Notes: generated from the letters alone by a model not told the origin. A stretch of DNA of 64,000 nucleotides from Actinobacillus arthritidis (GCF_029774155.1 NZ_CP103833.1:992001-1056000), one strand, 5' to 3'. Positions 1 through 10,394 are shown, counted from the stretch's first letter. Numbers and translations: made by a program.

Positions 1-2
1 AC

Positions 3-713
3 TGTGAAAAAGCACCGTTTGATAATCCGAAAGTACGCCAAGCGTTACATTATGGTTTAGATACGCAAAAATTAATCGATATTGTGTTCTTAGGCAATGC
101 CAAAGCGGCAAGTTCTTATGTACAAGACACTCACCCTGATTATGTTAAAGTCGCCAGCCAATATGACTTTGATAAAGCAAAAGCCGAAAGTTTATTAGCG
201 GAAGCCGGTATCAAAGAATTAAAATTTGAATTACTCGCAACCGATCACGCTTGGGTAAAAGAATGTGCACCGCTTATTCTTGAATCTTGGAATGCGTTAA
301 AAGGCGTTAAAGTCACACTTCAACATTTACAATCCGGTGCATTATACGGTACGCACGTTGACAAAGGTGCATTCGAAGTCGTTATCGCACCGGGCGATCC
401 GTCCGTATTTGGTAATGACTTAGACTTATTATTAAGCTGGTGGTACCGCGGTGATGTATGGCCGAAACGCCGTTTCCGTTGGGCAAATACACCAGAATAT
501 GCCGAAGTGCAAAAATTACTGGATGAAGCCGCAAAAAATCCGGCCGGAGCTAAAGAGGCGTGGACTAAAGCAATTAATATTATTGCCGAACAAGTGCCGC
601 TTTATCCGATCGTGCATCGTAAATTACCAACGGCATGGAGCGATAAATCACTTACTGACTTCCAACCATTACCGACAACCGGATTATCATTCTTAGGCGT
701 TGGTCGTAAATAA
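3..713 (+). CDS. Peptide/nickel-type ABC transporter substrate-binding protein, C-terminal part (5' end outside window)
   Basis: The reading frame is already open at the window edge, so the gene begins upstream. About 236 residues are visible and end at a TAA. The sequence is the C-terminal lobe of the SBP_bac_5 (DppA/OppA/NikA) family: a conserved [13 protein letters not shown] segment is followed by the [16 protein letters not shown] segment typical of these proteins. The role is periplasmic capture of a ligand (dipeptide, oligopeptide, heme or metal chelate) for the permease genes directly downstream. The ligand cannot be read from this fragment. It is the first gene of a four-gene importer cluster, separated by about 100 bases holding an mRNA hairpin, as is common where the binding protein must be made in excess. 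Confidence 0.85.
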   Translation, partial: CEKAPFDNPKVRQALHYGLDTQKLIDIVFLGNAKAASSYVQDTHPDYVKVASQYDFDKAKAESLLAEAGIKELKFELLATDHAWVKECAPLILESWNALKGVKVTLQHLQSGALYGTHVDKGAFEVVIAPGDPSVFGNDLDLLLSWWYRGDVWPKRRFRWANTPEYAEVQKLLDEAAKNPAGAKEAWTKAINIIAEQVPLYPIVHRKLPTAWSDKSLTDFQPLPTTGLSFLGVGRK

Positions 714-721
714 TGATATAC

Positions 722-749
722 AATGCCCTTTGTGCTGACAGAGGGCATT
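722..749 (+). other. Intercistronic hairpin between binding protein and permease genes
   Basis: AATGCCCT pairs with AGGGCATT across a 12-base loop. No T-run follows, so it is unlikely to be a strong terminator. Such hairpins after the binding-protein gene of ABC operons usually stabilise the upstream message, giving more binding protein than permease. Confidence 0.5.
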
Positions 750-815
750 CTTACAAAAATATTCCAAATTTAAACCGCTTTTTCTTACTCTTACCACAAT
801 CAAGAGGGAGTCCCA

Positions 816-1769
816 ATGGAAATTATCCTTCGTCTTTTATTTCGCCGCTTGCTTGCTCTACCGATAATGATTTTGGGCGTAACCGCTTTAGTTTTTATCG
901 TATTGCAATTTACACCGGGTGATCCTGCTACGGTTGCTTTAGGTGAAAGCGCCAGTGAAGTCGCTAAAGAAATTTATCGAGAACAACATGGCTTAAATGA
1001 CCCGGTAGTCGTGCAATATTTCCGTTTTCTCGGGAATTTGTTAGTGCTGGATTTCGGTATGACTACACCACCGGAACAGCCGATTATTGATATGATTGCT
1101 AAAGCATTTCCGCTGACCTTACAACTGACTTTTATCGGAGTATTCTTAGCGGCAATCGTTTCTTTCTCCTTAGGTATTCTTGCCGCGCTTTATCGTGACC
1201 GTTGGGTTGATCAAGTGATTCGTTTAATTTCGGTGGTCGCGGTTGCAACGCCATCTTTCTGGCTTGGCATCTTACTCATTCAATATTTTTCCTTAAAACT
1301 GGATTGGTTACCGTCCGGTGGTTTTGTATCGTTCAGTGAGGATCCGAACGAATATTTCCGTTCGATGATTTTACCGTCACTTGCGCTTGCCGTGCCGGTT
1401 TGTGCTTCATTAATTCGTGTTGTGCGTACCACCATGGTGGAAGAAATGGATAAAGATTACGTGCGTACTGCGATTGGTAACGGCGTACCTTACTCGACCG
1501 TGATTCGCCATAATGTCTTACGAAATGCCTTAATTACACCAGTAACCGTACTGGGTTTACGAGTTGGTTATTTACTCGGCGGTGCGGTAGTGATTGAACA
1601 AATCTTCGATTTACCGGGGATGGGTAAACTTATCTTTAACGGTATCGTGAACCATGACTTACATCTAGTTCAAGGCGTGGTGCTTACTATCGCCTTTACC
1701 TTCGTATTAGTTAATATCATTGTTGATATTCTCTATTTACTCATTAATCCAAAAATTCGGAGTCTATAA
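816..1769 (+). CDS. ABC transporter permease, DppB/OppB type
   Basis: A 317-residue inner-membrane permease of the BPD_transp_1 family. The N-terminus has a membrane segment (residues about 9-30) followed by the TPGDPA motif typical of DppB/NikB. Further hydrophobic segments lie at about 100-125, 135-155, 180-200, 240-260 and 285-310. The coupling loop is in the EEMDKDYVRTA...NALITPVTVLG region. The start is supported by the ribosome site GAGGGAG 5-6 bases upstream. Its TAA overlaps the next ATG (TAATG at 1767-1771), so translation with the fused permease-ATPase gene is coupled. The substrate class (peptide, nickel or heme) is undetermined. Confidence 0.9.
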   Translation: MEIILRLLFRRLLALPIMILGVTALVFIVLQFTPGDPATVALGESASEVAKEIYREQHGLNDPVVVQYFRFLGNLLVLDFGMTTPPEQPIIDMIAKAFPLTLQLTFIGVFLAAIVSFSLGILAALYRDRWVDQVIRLISVVAVATPSFWLGILLIQYFSLKLDWLPSGGFVSFSEDPNEYFRSMILPSLALAVPVCASLIRVVRTTMVEEMDKDYVRTAIGNGVPYSTVIRHNVLRNALITPVTVLGLRVGYLLGGAVVIEQIFDLPGMGKLIFNGIVNHDLHLVQGVVLTIAFTFVLVNIIVDILYLLINPKIRSL

Positions 1770-3742
1770 TGTTTCGTCAAGAATTAGTAGCTCGACTAGC
1801 TAACGGTGGCGCTAGATTTAGAGCATTATCAACCAGTTCAAAAATTGCATTGATTTTCATTTTATTTGTGGCTTGTATTGCCATTTTAGCCCCGATTATC
1901 GCCCCTTATGATCCATTACAAACCATTAGACCTGTGCAAGCACCAAGCGGTGACTATCTATTCGGGACTGACCGTTTAGGGCGTGATATTTTCTCCCGCA
2001 TGGTTTGGGGGGCAAGAACTTCACTCTTTATCGGTTTAGGTGCGGTGGGTGTTGCGATCTTATTCGGTGGGATTTTAGGTGCAACCGGCGCAACCGCAGA
2101 CAAATTCGGTAACGAAGTGATCATGCGGTTAATGGATATTTTGATGGCATTCCCAGGCATTGCACTTGCCGCAGTATTACTTGCGACCTTTGGTAACTCC
2201 GTTCCGGTGATTATCATTACCATAGCGGTCGTTTATACACCGCGACTTGCAAGGGTGGTACGTGCGAATGTCGTATCCCAATGGGAAGAGGATTACGTGC
2301 GTGCAGAACGAGTGTTAGGCGGTAGCCGCACTTATATTTTAGTTAAACACGTTGTACGTAATACTGCCGCACCAGTGTTAGTGTTTGCCACAGTAATGGT
2401 GGCGGATGCAATCGTATTTGAAGCGTCTCTTTCATTCTTAGGTGCCGGTGTACAACCGCCATTCCCATCTTGGGGAAATATCTTATCGGAAGGACGTAAC
2501 CTTGTCTTAAGCGGTTTCTGGTGGGCGACAACTTTTGCCGGTATTATGATTTTACTTACCGTATTAGCATTAAATATCTTGGCGGAAGGTTTAACCGATG
2601 CGTTAGTGAATCCAAAACTTAAAACATCACCAAAAACCAAAGAAGATGTGGCAAAACCGCTTTCTACCGATGTACAAGAAGCGATGGCGGAAACGCTCGC
2701 CTTAAAACGCTATTTACTGAAATTGCATGAAAAAGAAACCGCACGTACTGATCGTATGCAATTAAATGCCAATGCGAAACCGATTTTACAAGTGAAAAAT
2801 TTATCAATTCGCTTCCCGAATCGTTACGGTGAAATTCCGCTAGTTGATAACATCAGCTTTACTGTACATGAAGGTGAAACCATGGGATTAGTTGGGGAAT
2901 CCGGTTGTGGTAAATCAATTACCGCATTCTCTATTATGGGTTTATTACCGAAAACTGCCCAGATCACTGGTGAAATCTTATTTACTGATCGTAGCGGTAA
3001 ACAGCATGATTTACTTAAATCGGAACAGCTCAATGCGTTGAGAGGACATGAAATTTCAATGATTTACCAAGATGCGTTAAGCGCACTTAACCCGTCTATG
3101 CGAATCAAAGACCAAATGGCACAGCTGATTAGCCGAGGTGGAAAACAAAGCGCAGAAACCTTATTACAATGGGTAAAACTCGATCCGGAAAAAACACTTA
3201 ACCGTTATCCGCACGAACTTTCAGGCGGACAGCGTCAGCGTGTATTGATTGCCATGGCACTCGCTCGTGAGCCTAAATTATTGATTGCCGATGAACCGAC
3301 CACTGCACTCGATGTTGTAGTGCAAGCGGAAGTGATCAAACTCTTAAATGAATTACGTGAAAAACTCGGTTTTGCGATGGTATTCGTCAGCCACGATCTT
3401 GCACTTGTGGCACAAATGGCACACCACATCACGGTAATGTATGCCGGTCAAGTGGTTGAAGCCGCACCGACTACACCGCTTTTAGCCAATCCGACTCACG
3501 AATATACGCGTGGATTACTTGGCTCGGTTCTTTCAACCGAATTACGTGCCGAACGCTTATATCAAATTCCGGGTAGCGTACCGTCACCATTCGACTTTGC
3601 GAAAGGTGACCGCTTCGCCAGCCGTTCATTACGTCCGGAAGCGGATCCGGAGCAACATTTGCAACTGGTTGCCACCGAGGATCATCCGCAACATTTTTGG
3701 GCATCACATTTAGCAACACAAGAAAAACGCGTGGAGGGATAA
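1769..3742 (+). CDS. Fused ABC permease-ATPase (DppC-DppD fusion)
   Basis: A 657-residue protein that joins two subunits normally separate. Residues 1-285 are a DppC-type permease: N-terminal membrane segment, LFGTDRLGRDIFSRMVWGAR motif, and an EAA-type coupling loop near VRAERVLGGS. A charged linker follows (about 286-330). Residues from about 330 are a DppD-type ATPase with Walker A GESGCGKS, Q-loop YQDALSALNP, signature LSGGQRQRV, Walker B LLIADEPTTALD and the H-loop SHD, plus the oligopeptide-ATPase C-terminal extension. There is no stop or ribosome site at the junction. The next gene supplies the second ATPase, so the importer is complete: one B permease, one C-D fusion, one F ATPase. 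The extension lacks an obvious Cys cluster like that of E. coli DppD. Confidence 0.9.
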   Translation: MFRQELVARLANGGARFRALSTSSKIALIFILFVACIAILAPIIAPYDPLQTIRPVQAPSGDYLFGTDRLGRDIFSRMVWGARTSLFIGLGAVGVAILFGGILGATGATADKFGNEVIMRLMDILMAFPGIALAAVLLATFGNSVPVIIITIAVVYTPRLARVVRANVVSQWEEDYVRAERVLGGSRTYILVKHVVRNTAAPVLVFATVMVADAIVFEASLSFLGAGVQPPFPSWGNILSEGRNLVLSGFWWATTFAGIMILLTVLALNILAEGLTDALVNPKLKTSPKTKEDVAKPLSTDVQEAMAETLALKRYLLKLHEKETARTDRMQLNANAKPILQVKNLSIRFPNRYGEIPLVDNISFTVHEGETMGLVGESGCGKSITAFSIMGLLPKTAQITGEILFTDRSGKQHDLLKSEQLNALRGHEISMIYQDALSALNPSMRIKDQMAQLISRGGKQSAETLLQWVKLDPEKTLNRYPHELSGGQRQRVLIAMALAREPKLLIADEPTTALDVVVQAEVIKLLNELREKLGFAMVFVSHDLALVAQMAHHITVMYAGQVVEAAPTTPLLANPTHEYTRGLLGSVLSTELRAERLYQIPGSVPSPFDFAKGDRFASRSLRPEADPEQHLQLVATEDHPQHFWASHLATQEKRVEG

Positions 3743-3745
3743 ATC

Positions 3746-4552
3746 ATGAGTATGAAAGTGTTAAAAGAACAACCGATTCTTGAGTTATCCGATATTGTGA
3801 TGCAATTTGCTTCTCGAGACGGGACTTTGTTTAATCCGAAAAAATTCACAGCGGTAGATAATGTCAGTTTATCAATCTATGCAGGGGAAACGGTCGGGTT
3901 AGTCGGTCAATCCGGTCGCGGTAAATCGACCTTAGCCAGTATTATGATCGGTTTGCAAAAACCGACTTCCGGCACGGTCAAATTTAACGGCTTACAAATG
4001 AAATACGGCGGCACCGAGGCCCGTAAACAGTTCGGTCGTCAAGTTTCGGTCATTTTCCAAGATCCGGCAACTGCTCTCAATCCTCGTATGCGTGTATTGG
4101 ATATTTTAAAAGATCCGATGGATATCCATAACGTATTGCAACCGCACGAACGAGAAAAACGAGTGTACGAATTACTTTCTCGAGTCGGTTTACCTCGTTC
4201 CGCCGCTTTAGTCGAGCCGACCCGTTTATCCGGCGGTCAAAAACAACGGGTTGCTATTGCCAGAGCCTTAGCACTCAATCCGAAACTGATTGTTGCCGAT
4301 GAACCGACTTCCGCACTTGACGTATCGGTACGGGCACAAGTGTTAAATTTACTTGCTGATCTTAAAAAAGAGCTGAATCTTGCGATGGTGTTTATCTCAC
4401 ACGATTTACAAACCGTGCATCAAGTTTCGGATCGCATTGTGGTGATGAACGGCGGAAAAGTGGTGGAAACCGGTAGTTCAAGCGAAGTATTCAATTCACC
4501 GAAAGAAGAATACACTCGTACGCTGATTAATGTCGCACCGTCATTATTGTAA
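3746..4552 (+). CDS. ABC transporter ATP-binding protein, DppF/OppF type
   Basis: A 268-residue ATPase. Walker A reads GQSGRGKST, the Q-loop FQDPATALNPRM, the signature LSGGQKQRV, Walker B LIVADEPTSALD and the H-loop SHD. It partners the ATPase half of the preceding fusion gene, from which it is separated by three bases. The ribosome site GGAGGG lies just before ATG 3746, and a second in-frame ATG at 3752 is also possible. It is slightly shorter than E. coli DppF (about 330 residues) because the C-terminal extension is reduced. A terminator follows at once, closing the operon. Confidence 0.9.
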   Translation: MSMKVLKEQPILELSDIVMQFASRDGTLFNPKKFTAVDNVSLSIYAGETVGLVGQSGRGKSTLASIMIGLQKPTSGTVKFNGLQMKYGGTEARKQFGRQVSVIFQDPATALNPRMRVLDILKDPMDIHNVLQPHEREKRVYELLSRVGLPRSAALVEPTRLSGGQKQRVAIARALALNPKLIVADEPTSALDVSVRAQVLNLLADLKKELNLAMVFISHDLQTVHQVSDRIVVMNGGKVVETGSSSEVFNSPKEEYTRTLINVAPSLL

Positions 4553-4566
4553 TTTATGCTACATTC

Positions 4567-4591
4567 AGGGCAGGTTTATCCTGCCCTTTTA
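4567..4591 (+). terminator. Intrinsic terminator after the ABC importer operon
   Basis: GGGCAGG and CCTGCCC form a stem with a TTTAT loop, followed by TTTTATC. Confidence 0.8.
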
Positions 4592-4603
4592 TCTATATCC
4601 ATT

Positions 4604-6200
4604 ATGCATTCAATTCAAATTACTCAAACGATTTATACGGATTTACTGATTGTCGGTTCAGGTATCGCCGGACTTGCGCGGCAGTTGAAGCGGAACGACT
4701 TGGGCTGAAAACGACGTTAATCAGCAAAACGCCTATTGGTTCGGGAGCGAGCTTCTTTCCGTTAAAAGCCACACTGGGCATTCAAGTGACCGGTGAAAAT
4801 GACTCGGAAAAATTCCGACTGGATATTGAACGTGTCGGCAAAGGCAGAATCAATCCCAAAGTGGTAAAAGCCTATATTGAAGATTCGCCCCAAGCGATTG
4901 GATTACTCGAAAAAATCGGCTTTAAGCCTTGGCTACGCAACGACAATCGCCCAGCCTGTTTCGCCGAGTATCCCCGCCCTATTTATCTGATCAATAATTG
5001 GCGAGAAGCCGCTCAACGGGCGAAACAAATTCTTGATAGCCAATCCACTAATGTTTATGAACAAGCGACACTACTGCATATCGTTACCGAACAAAATCAA
5101 GTGCAAGGAGCGGTGTTTAGCCTAAATACAAGCGGTCAAATTTGCTATATTTTTTGCAAAACCAGCCAAATCATTTTAGCAAGCGGTGGCATTGCCGGCT
5201 TGTATAAAGACAATCTTTATCCGGCGGATATTATCGGCTCAACTCATTCCATCGCTCAACAAGCCGGTGCAAAATTGACTAATCTCGCCTTTATTCAATT
5301 TATCCCTTCTTTTGTCGAACCGAAATACAAAGTGTTATTTGGCGAACATACGCTGAAATACGTCACCAAAATCACCGATGAAAATGGGCAAGATCTGTTT
5401 TCACATCTCACTCAAACACAATTTCAACAAATGATGTTAGCCCGCGACCATTATGCGCCATTTAGTGTGGATTTCCCTTGTGTCGAATTTGATTTGGTGA
5501 TGATGAAGCATTTATTGGCTAACCCACAGCAAAAAGGCATTTACCTACACTACACCCCTGAGCTTTATCAAGATAAGCAAGAGTTTTATACGGTTTATCT
5601 TAATTGGTTACGCCAAGAAGTAGGGATAGATTTGGTTAAAGATAAAATTGCTATCGCACCTTTTGCACACAGTTGTAACGGTGGAATTGAGATTAATGAA
5701 CATGGCGAATCTTGTGTCGCCGGATTGTTTGCGATTGGTGAAATCGCCCATTGTATTGAGGGAGCAAACCGCTTAGGCGGTAATTCGGTTGGAGGCGGCT
5801 TGGTATTCGCCAAACGATCGGTAGCACAAGCGGTCAAAAATTTGCAAAAATTTGCTGAAATTCAACCGCTTGTAAATACTGAAACTTATCGTTTACAGGC
5901 TGAAAAAGTGCTTAATCAGTTAAACAATCCAATGGGAGATAATACGCGCTTGCGAGTACGGTACTCAAACAAATTCGTGAACAAATGGCTCGTTTTGCTA
6001 ATGTGTATCGCACCAAAGCCAACTTAACCTTATTGCTGAATGAGTTGCAACAGCTCGAACAGCGTTTTAATCCGATTGTGCATCATCAGCAACAAGGCAT
6101 CGAAATCTTTTATGCACTGAAAACCGCACAACTTGTTGTTTCGCAGATGCTAAACGAACCGCACAGTTTAGGTGCGCATTACTTAGCCGATGAGCAGTAA
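4604..6200 (+). pseudogene. FAD-dependent fumarate reductase/L-aspartate oxidase-family flavoprotein, two frameshifts in this sequence
   Basis: ATG 4604 begins a dinucleotide-binding segment with the GSGIAGLA motif, but the frame is lost near 4680. It resumes in another frame as AVEAERLGLKTTLISK and runs to about 5950, where it is lost again. The last part is readable from about 5961 (TVLKQIREQMARFANVYRT) to 6200. Read through, it is about 530 residues, the usual length for NadB. Family signatures include HSCNGGIEIN, the FAIGEIAH segment and EGANRLGGNSVGGGL, where the Arg binds the dicarboxylate. Both breaks are repaired by one missing base inside GCNGC, so this may be sequence error rather than decay. 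Whether the substrate is aspartate (NAD synthesis) or another dicarboxylate is not decided by the sequence. Confidence 0.7.
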
Positions 6201-6216
6201 AACAAAATACAAAAAT

Positions 6217-6245
6217 AAAGGGCAAGATTTTATCTTGCCCTTTTG
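6217..6245. terminator. Bidirectional intrinsic terminator
   Basis: GGGCAAGAT and ATCTTGCCC form a perfect stem, with A-rich sequence before it and TTTT after it. It lies between two converging genes and can serve both. Confidence 0.8.
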
Positions 6246-6261
6246 ATCATCCGTTTAGTGA

Positions 6262-7410
6262 TTATTTACCCCAAACTTCTTCGCTGATCTCACGAATAAA
6301 GTTCAGTTTTGCCCATTGCTGTTCTTCCGTCAGAATATTACCTTCTTCGGTTGACGCAAAGCCGCATTGCGGACTTAAACAAAGCTGATTAATGTCCACA
6401 TATTGTGCCGCTTCTTGAATACGAGCAATTACTTCATCACGATTTTCTAATTGACCGTCTTTTGAGGTAATTAAACCTAATACTACTTGCTGATCTTTGA
6501 TAAAACGTAACGGTTTGAAATCACCCGAACGATCAGAATCGTACTCTAAGAAGAAACCGTCAATGCGACACGTACCGAATAAAGTTTCTGCCACTGGTTC
6601 ATAACCGCCTGCTGAGAACCAGGTTGAACGGAAGTTACCACGGCAAATATGCATCGTAATAGCAATATCATCCGCCGGTTTTGCATCAACGATTTTATTA
6701 ACCATATAGACGTAATCTTTGGCAATTTGGTCTAAATCTAAACCACGTGCTTTATAGGTCGCACGTTTGTCCTCGGCACAAAATTCACCCCAGCTGGTAT
6801 CATCTAATTGTAAATTGCGGCAACCTAATTTATAGAACACGTTCACCGCTTTGATATACGCATCGGCAATATCATCTAACAATAGCTGGTTGTTATTTTC
6901 ATAACGTGCAATCGGCTGGTAATCTTCCGCACGTACATTGGTAATTAAATGTAACATTGATGGCGAAGGAATCGTGAATTTCACTTCAGTTTCACCGGCA
7001 ATTTTTTGTAGTGAACGAAAATGTTCTACAAACGGATGTGATTCCGAAAAATCCACTTTATCGACAATCTTAATGGTTTTCGGACGTACGCTGTGGTGTT
7101 TAAATTGTACCGAGAACTTCTCTGCATCCACTTCCTGAATACCGTCTAATGCGGCTAAGAAATCCATATGCCAGAACGTACGGCGAAATTCGCCGTCAGT
7201 TACCGCGTGTAAACCTACTGCTTTTTGATGTTCAACTAATTTTGCAATTTCCGCATCTTCTACTTGGGTTAAATCTGCACAAGAAATATCGCCACAAGAA
7301 CATTGCTGACGAGCTTGTTTAATCGGATCAGTACGTAAGAAACTCCCTACGATATCAAAACGATAAGGCGCGGAAGTACGTTGTGTTGCATTGGGGAAAA
7401 GTTTAGACAT
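6262..7410 (-). CDS. Cobalamin-independent methionine synthase family protein (MetE C-terminal-like, YxjG type)
   Basis: A protein of about 382 residues homologous only to the catalytic C-terminal half of MetE (UROD/MetE-like barrel). It carries the zinc-site signatures HICRGN (His and Cys) and CLSPQCGF (Cys), and the N-terminal FDIVGSFLR signature. Such stand-alone proteins transfer methyl groups to homocysteine or related thiols. It is divergent from metF, which supplies methyltetrahydrofolate, with a MetR box between them, so a methionine role is likely. Start choice: the leader reads AGGAATGATGACTATG. The AGGA sits zero bases from the first ATG (7419) and nine from the third (7410), so 7410 is preferred. 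Confidence 0.85.
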   Translation of the reverse strand: MSKLFPNATQRTSAPYRFDIVGSFLRTDPIKQARQQCSCGDISCADLTQVEDAEIAKLVEHQKAVGLHAVTDGEFRRTFWHMDFLAALDGIQEVDAEKFSVQFKHHSVRPKTIKIVDKVDFSESHPFVEHFRSLQKIAGETEVKFTIPSPSMLHLITNVRAEDYQPIARYENNNQLLLDDIADAYIKAVNVFYKLGCRNLQLDDTSWGEFCAEDKRATYKARGLDLDQIAKDYVYMVNKIVDAKPADDIAITMHICRGNFRSTWFSAGGYEPVAETLFGTCRIDGFFLEYDSDRSGDFKPLRFIKDQQVVLGLITSKDGQLENRDEVIARIQEAAQYVDINQLCLSPQCGFASTEEGNILTEEQQWAKLNFIREISEEVWGK

Positions 7411-7500
7411 AGTCATCATTCCTAATATATAAATATAACCTTTTCTTTATTCTAACAAACTTCTCTCTATTTCGTGCCTGAAAGTTTTTATCAACCTATA

Positions 7501-7513
7501 TGAATTATATTCA
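7501..7513. promoter_or_regulatory. Predicted MetR operator
   Basis: TGAATTATATTCA matches the MetR consensus TGAA-N5-TTCA exactly. It lies between the divergent MetE-like gene and metF, both standard MetR targets in enteric bacteria. The flanking 219 bases are otherwise AT-rich and contain further TGAA half-sites. Confidence 0.7.
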
Positions 7514-7623
7514 TATTCCTACCCAAACACACATATGAATAAAAATAATAAAAAATATGAAAATAATGAAATTGATTTAACTTGAACGGCATTTTAAAGT
7601 GTTCTTATTACATATCAGAATAA

Positions 7624-8520
<897 letters not shown>

Positions 8521-8533
8521 ATAGAACAAAACG

Positions 8534-8614
8534 CACTAAATCACCAAATTTAGTGAGTTTCCTAATCAACACAAGCGGTTAAATTTCTATCTGAATTTGC
8601 AAAATTACCGCTAG
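8534..8614. terminator. Weak hairpin plus inverted uptake-signal pair after metF
   Basis: CACTAAAT/ATTTAGTG forms a first stem (8534-8555). An uptake signal ACAAGCGGT at 8570 is then matched by a degenerate inverted copy ACCGCTAGT at 8607, followed by TTTTTA. Together they probably end the metF transcript. The inverted copy overlaps the stop of the small ORF on the other strand. Confidence 0.5.
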
Positions 8615-8715
8615 TTTTTATGTTTCTGTTTTTTATTTTGCGTATGGTTAATATAAATTCCAGTACAAAGCAATATTAATGCAAGAATCGTTAAGAAAAT
8701 GCTAATTGACAACAT
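8611..8715 (-). CDS. Small single-pass membrane protein, 34 residues
   Basis: An unlisted short ORF with a strong ribosome site (GGAGG, 7 bases before the ATG). The protein begins MLSISIFLTILALILLC, a hydrophobic helix covering residues about 3-22, and ends in a positively charged tail NKKQKHKN. The topology fits an inner-membrane peptide with its tail in the cytoplasm. It lies 84 bases behind the stop of the DppA-like gene on the same strand. The ribosome site is buried in a 15-bp hairpin (8716-8750), so translation should be tightly controlled. I do not recognise the family. The combination of short hydrophobic peptide and occluded ribosome site is also seen in type I toxins, but no antisense RNA gene is evident. 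Confidence 0.6.
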   Translation of the reverse strand: MLSISIFLTILALILLCTGIYINHTQNKKQKHKN

Positions 8716-8750
8716 AAGACCTCCATAAACATATAGTTTATCGAGGTCTT
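8716..8750 (-). promoter_or_regulatory. Hairpin sequestering the ribosome site of the 34-residue ORF
   Basis: The arms are AAGACCTC + GATAAAC and GTTTATG + GAGGTCTT (15 bp, one mismatch) around a TATAT loop. The 3' arm contains the GGAGG ribosome site and abuts the ATG. There is no T-run on either side, so it is a poor intrinsic terminator and a better candidate for translational control. Confidence 0.65.
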
Positions 8751-8798
8751 AACAAAAAAGTTGAGAAAAAACAGATTTTTGCGTTCTTGCTCGTAAAA

Positions 8799-10394
8799 TT
8801 ATTCTGTTAGGCTCACATTATAGAAAGAAGTGTAACCAAACGGGCTTTGCACAAAACCTTGCACACGCTTACTGACCGGCACATAGTTAATTGCATGCGC
8901 AATCGGAATTATCGGTGTATTTTTTTGGAAAATTTCGACCGCTTGTTGATACAACTGCTGACGTTCAGCGGTATTTTGTGTTTGTACCGCTTTTTGTAAT
9001 AAGCCTTCAAATTCGGTATCCGTCCAACGTGAATAATTGGTACCCGGAATATTTTCTTTGCTTAATAGAGGAAACAGGAAATTATCCGGATCACCGTTAC
9101 GGCTCGTCCAACCGTAAGTGCCGGCTGAAAATTCGCCTTCACGAGTTCGTTTATTAAAATCCGCCCATTCGTGGCTCACTAATTTCGCTTTTACCCCGAT
9201 TTTCGCCCAATCTGCTTGAATAATTTCTGCCGTGCGTCTTGGATTCGGATTTGATGGGCGCACCACCGGTTGCACCCAAATCTCCGTTTCAAAACCGTTC
9301 GGATAGCCTGCTTCCGCTAATAATTTTTTGGCTTTTGCCAAATCAAATTCATACTGAATCAAGTTTTCATTATAGCCAAGCACCGAACTTGGGAACGGAT
9401 TAGTCGCTACCGTACCGCCACCTTGGAACACCGCATCAACAATCGCTTTTTTATCGGTAGCGTGTTGTAGTGCTTGGCGCACCTTCACATTATCTAATGC
9501 CGCTTTTTTCGTATTAAGTCCGATATATGCCAGATTTAAACCTTCACGCTCAAATAACGTCACTTTTGGATCTTGTTTCATTTGTGGAATATCGGCGATA
9601 TTCGGGAAATCAATTACATCACATTCACCGGCTTTTAATTTAGCATAGCGTGTACCGGCATCGGGGGTAATTGCAAAAATTAATCGCTCAAATTTTGCTT
9701 TACCTTGCCAATAATTCGGGTTCGCTTTATAACGTACCGCTTGATCGGTTTGATAAACCTGAAATTCAAACGGTCCTGTACCAATCGGCTGTTGATCCAA
9801 TAATTCCGGCTTGCCCTCTGCTAATAATTTGTCCGCATATTCTTTTGAATAAATCGATAAGAAATCCATTGCAACTGTTGTAAGGAATGGACTATTCGGC
9901 TGATTTAGCGTCATTTTCACCGTATATTCATCCACTTTCTCAACTGACTTTAAAATTTTCGGCAAATTCATCCATTGATAATAGAAATAAGTCTTGCCAG
10001 AAACATTGTAGTACGGATGATTTTTATCCGCCTGACGTTGAAAGGAAAATACCACGTCATCGGCATTTAAATTGCGACTTGGGGTGAATAACTTGTTAGT
10101 GTGAAACGGTACGTCTTTACGTAAATGGAAAGTGTAAGTTAAACCGTCTTCACTTACTTCCCACTTTTCCGCCAAACTTGGCTCGACCTCAATTTTGCCG
10201 GCTTTAAATGCTAATAAACGATCATAAATCTGCTGAGAACTAGCGTTAAAGTCATTCGCATCATTGGTAATTGCCGGACTTAACTTTTGTGGGGCGGTTG
10301 CAATGCAATTTACTAAAGTATGAGCAGGAGCGACAACTAAAAATGGTGAAATACCAAACAAAGGTAGTGCTAAAAAAGTCTTAGAAAAACGCAT
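8799..10394 (-). CDS. Periplasmic dipeptide/glutathione/heme-binding protein, DppA/GbpA-like
   Basis: A 531-residue SBP_bac_5 protein. Residues 1-25 form a Sec signal peptide ending APA. The mature protein starts HTLVNCIATAPQ, matching the KTLVYCSEGSP start of E. coli DppA. Other family features are LAEKWEVSEDGLTYTFHLRKDVPFH, the IGTGPFEF motif and DNVKVRQALQHATDK. There is no clear lipobox, unlike the Haemophilus lipoprotein HbpA/GbpA. No permease genes are adjacent, so it probably feeds a transporter encoded elsewhere. The ribosome site AAGGAT precedes ATG 10394. The ligand (dipeptide, glutathione or heme) is not decided by the sequence. Confidence 0.88.
   Translation of the reverse strand: MRFSKTFLALPLFGISPFLVVAPAHTLVNCIATAPQKLSPAITNDANDFNASSQQIYDRLLAFKAGKIEVEPSLAEKWEVSEDGLTYTFHLRKDVPFHTNKLFTPSRNLNADDVVFSFQRQADKNHPYYNVSGKTYFYYQWMNLPKILKSVEKVDEYTVKMTLNQPNSPFLTTVAMDFLSIYSKEYADKLLAEGKPELLDQQPIGTGPFEFQVYQTDQAVRYKANPNYWQGKAKFERLIFAITPDAGTRYAKLKAGECDVIDFPNIADIPQMKQDPKVTLFEREGLNLAYIGLNTKKAALDNVKVRQALQHATDKKAIVDAVFQGGGTVATNPFPSSVLGYNENLIQYEFDLAKAKKLLAEAGYPNGFETEIWVQPVVRPSNPNPRRTAEIIQADWAKIGVKAKLVSHEWADFNKRTREGEFSAGTYGWTSRNGDPDNFLFPLLSKENIPGTNYSRWTDTEFEGLLQKAVQTQNTAERQQLYQQAVEIFQKNTPIIPIAHAINYVPVSKRVQGFVQSPFGYTSFYNVSLTE

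Noticed and set aside
7535..7585. Short ORF MNKNNKKYENNEIDLT upstream of metF
   Set aside because: Low-complexity AT-rich codons, no ribosome site, and inside the metF regulatory region.
8716..8750. Hairpin as intrinsic terminator of the DppA-like gene
   Set aside because: No T-run on either side of the stem; its 3' arm holds a ribosome site and abuts an ATG.
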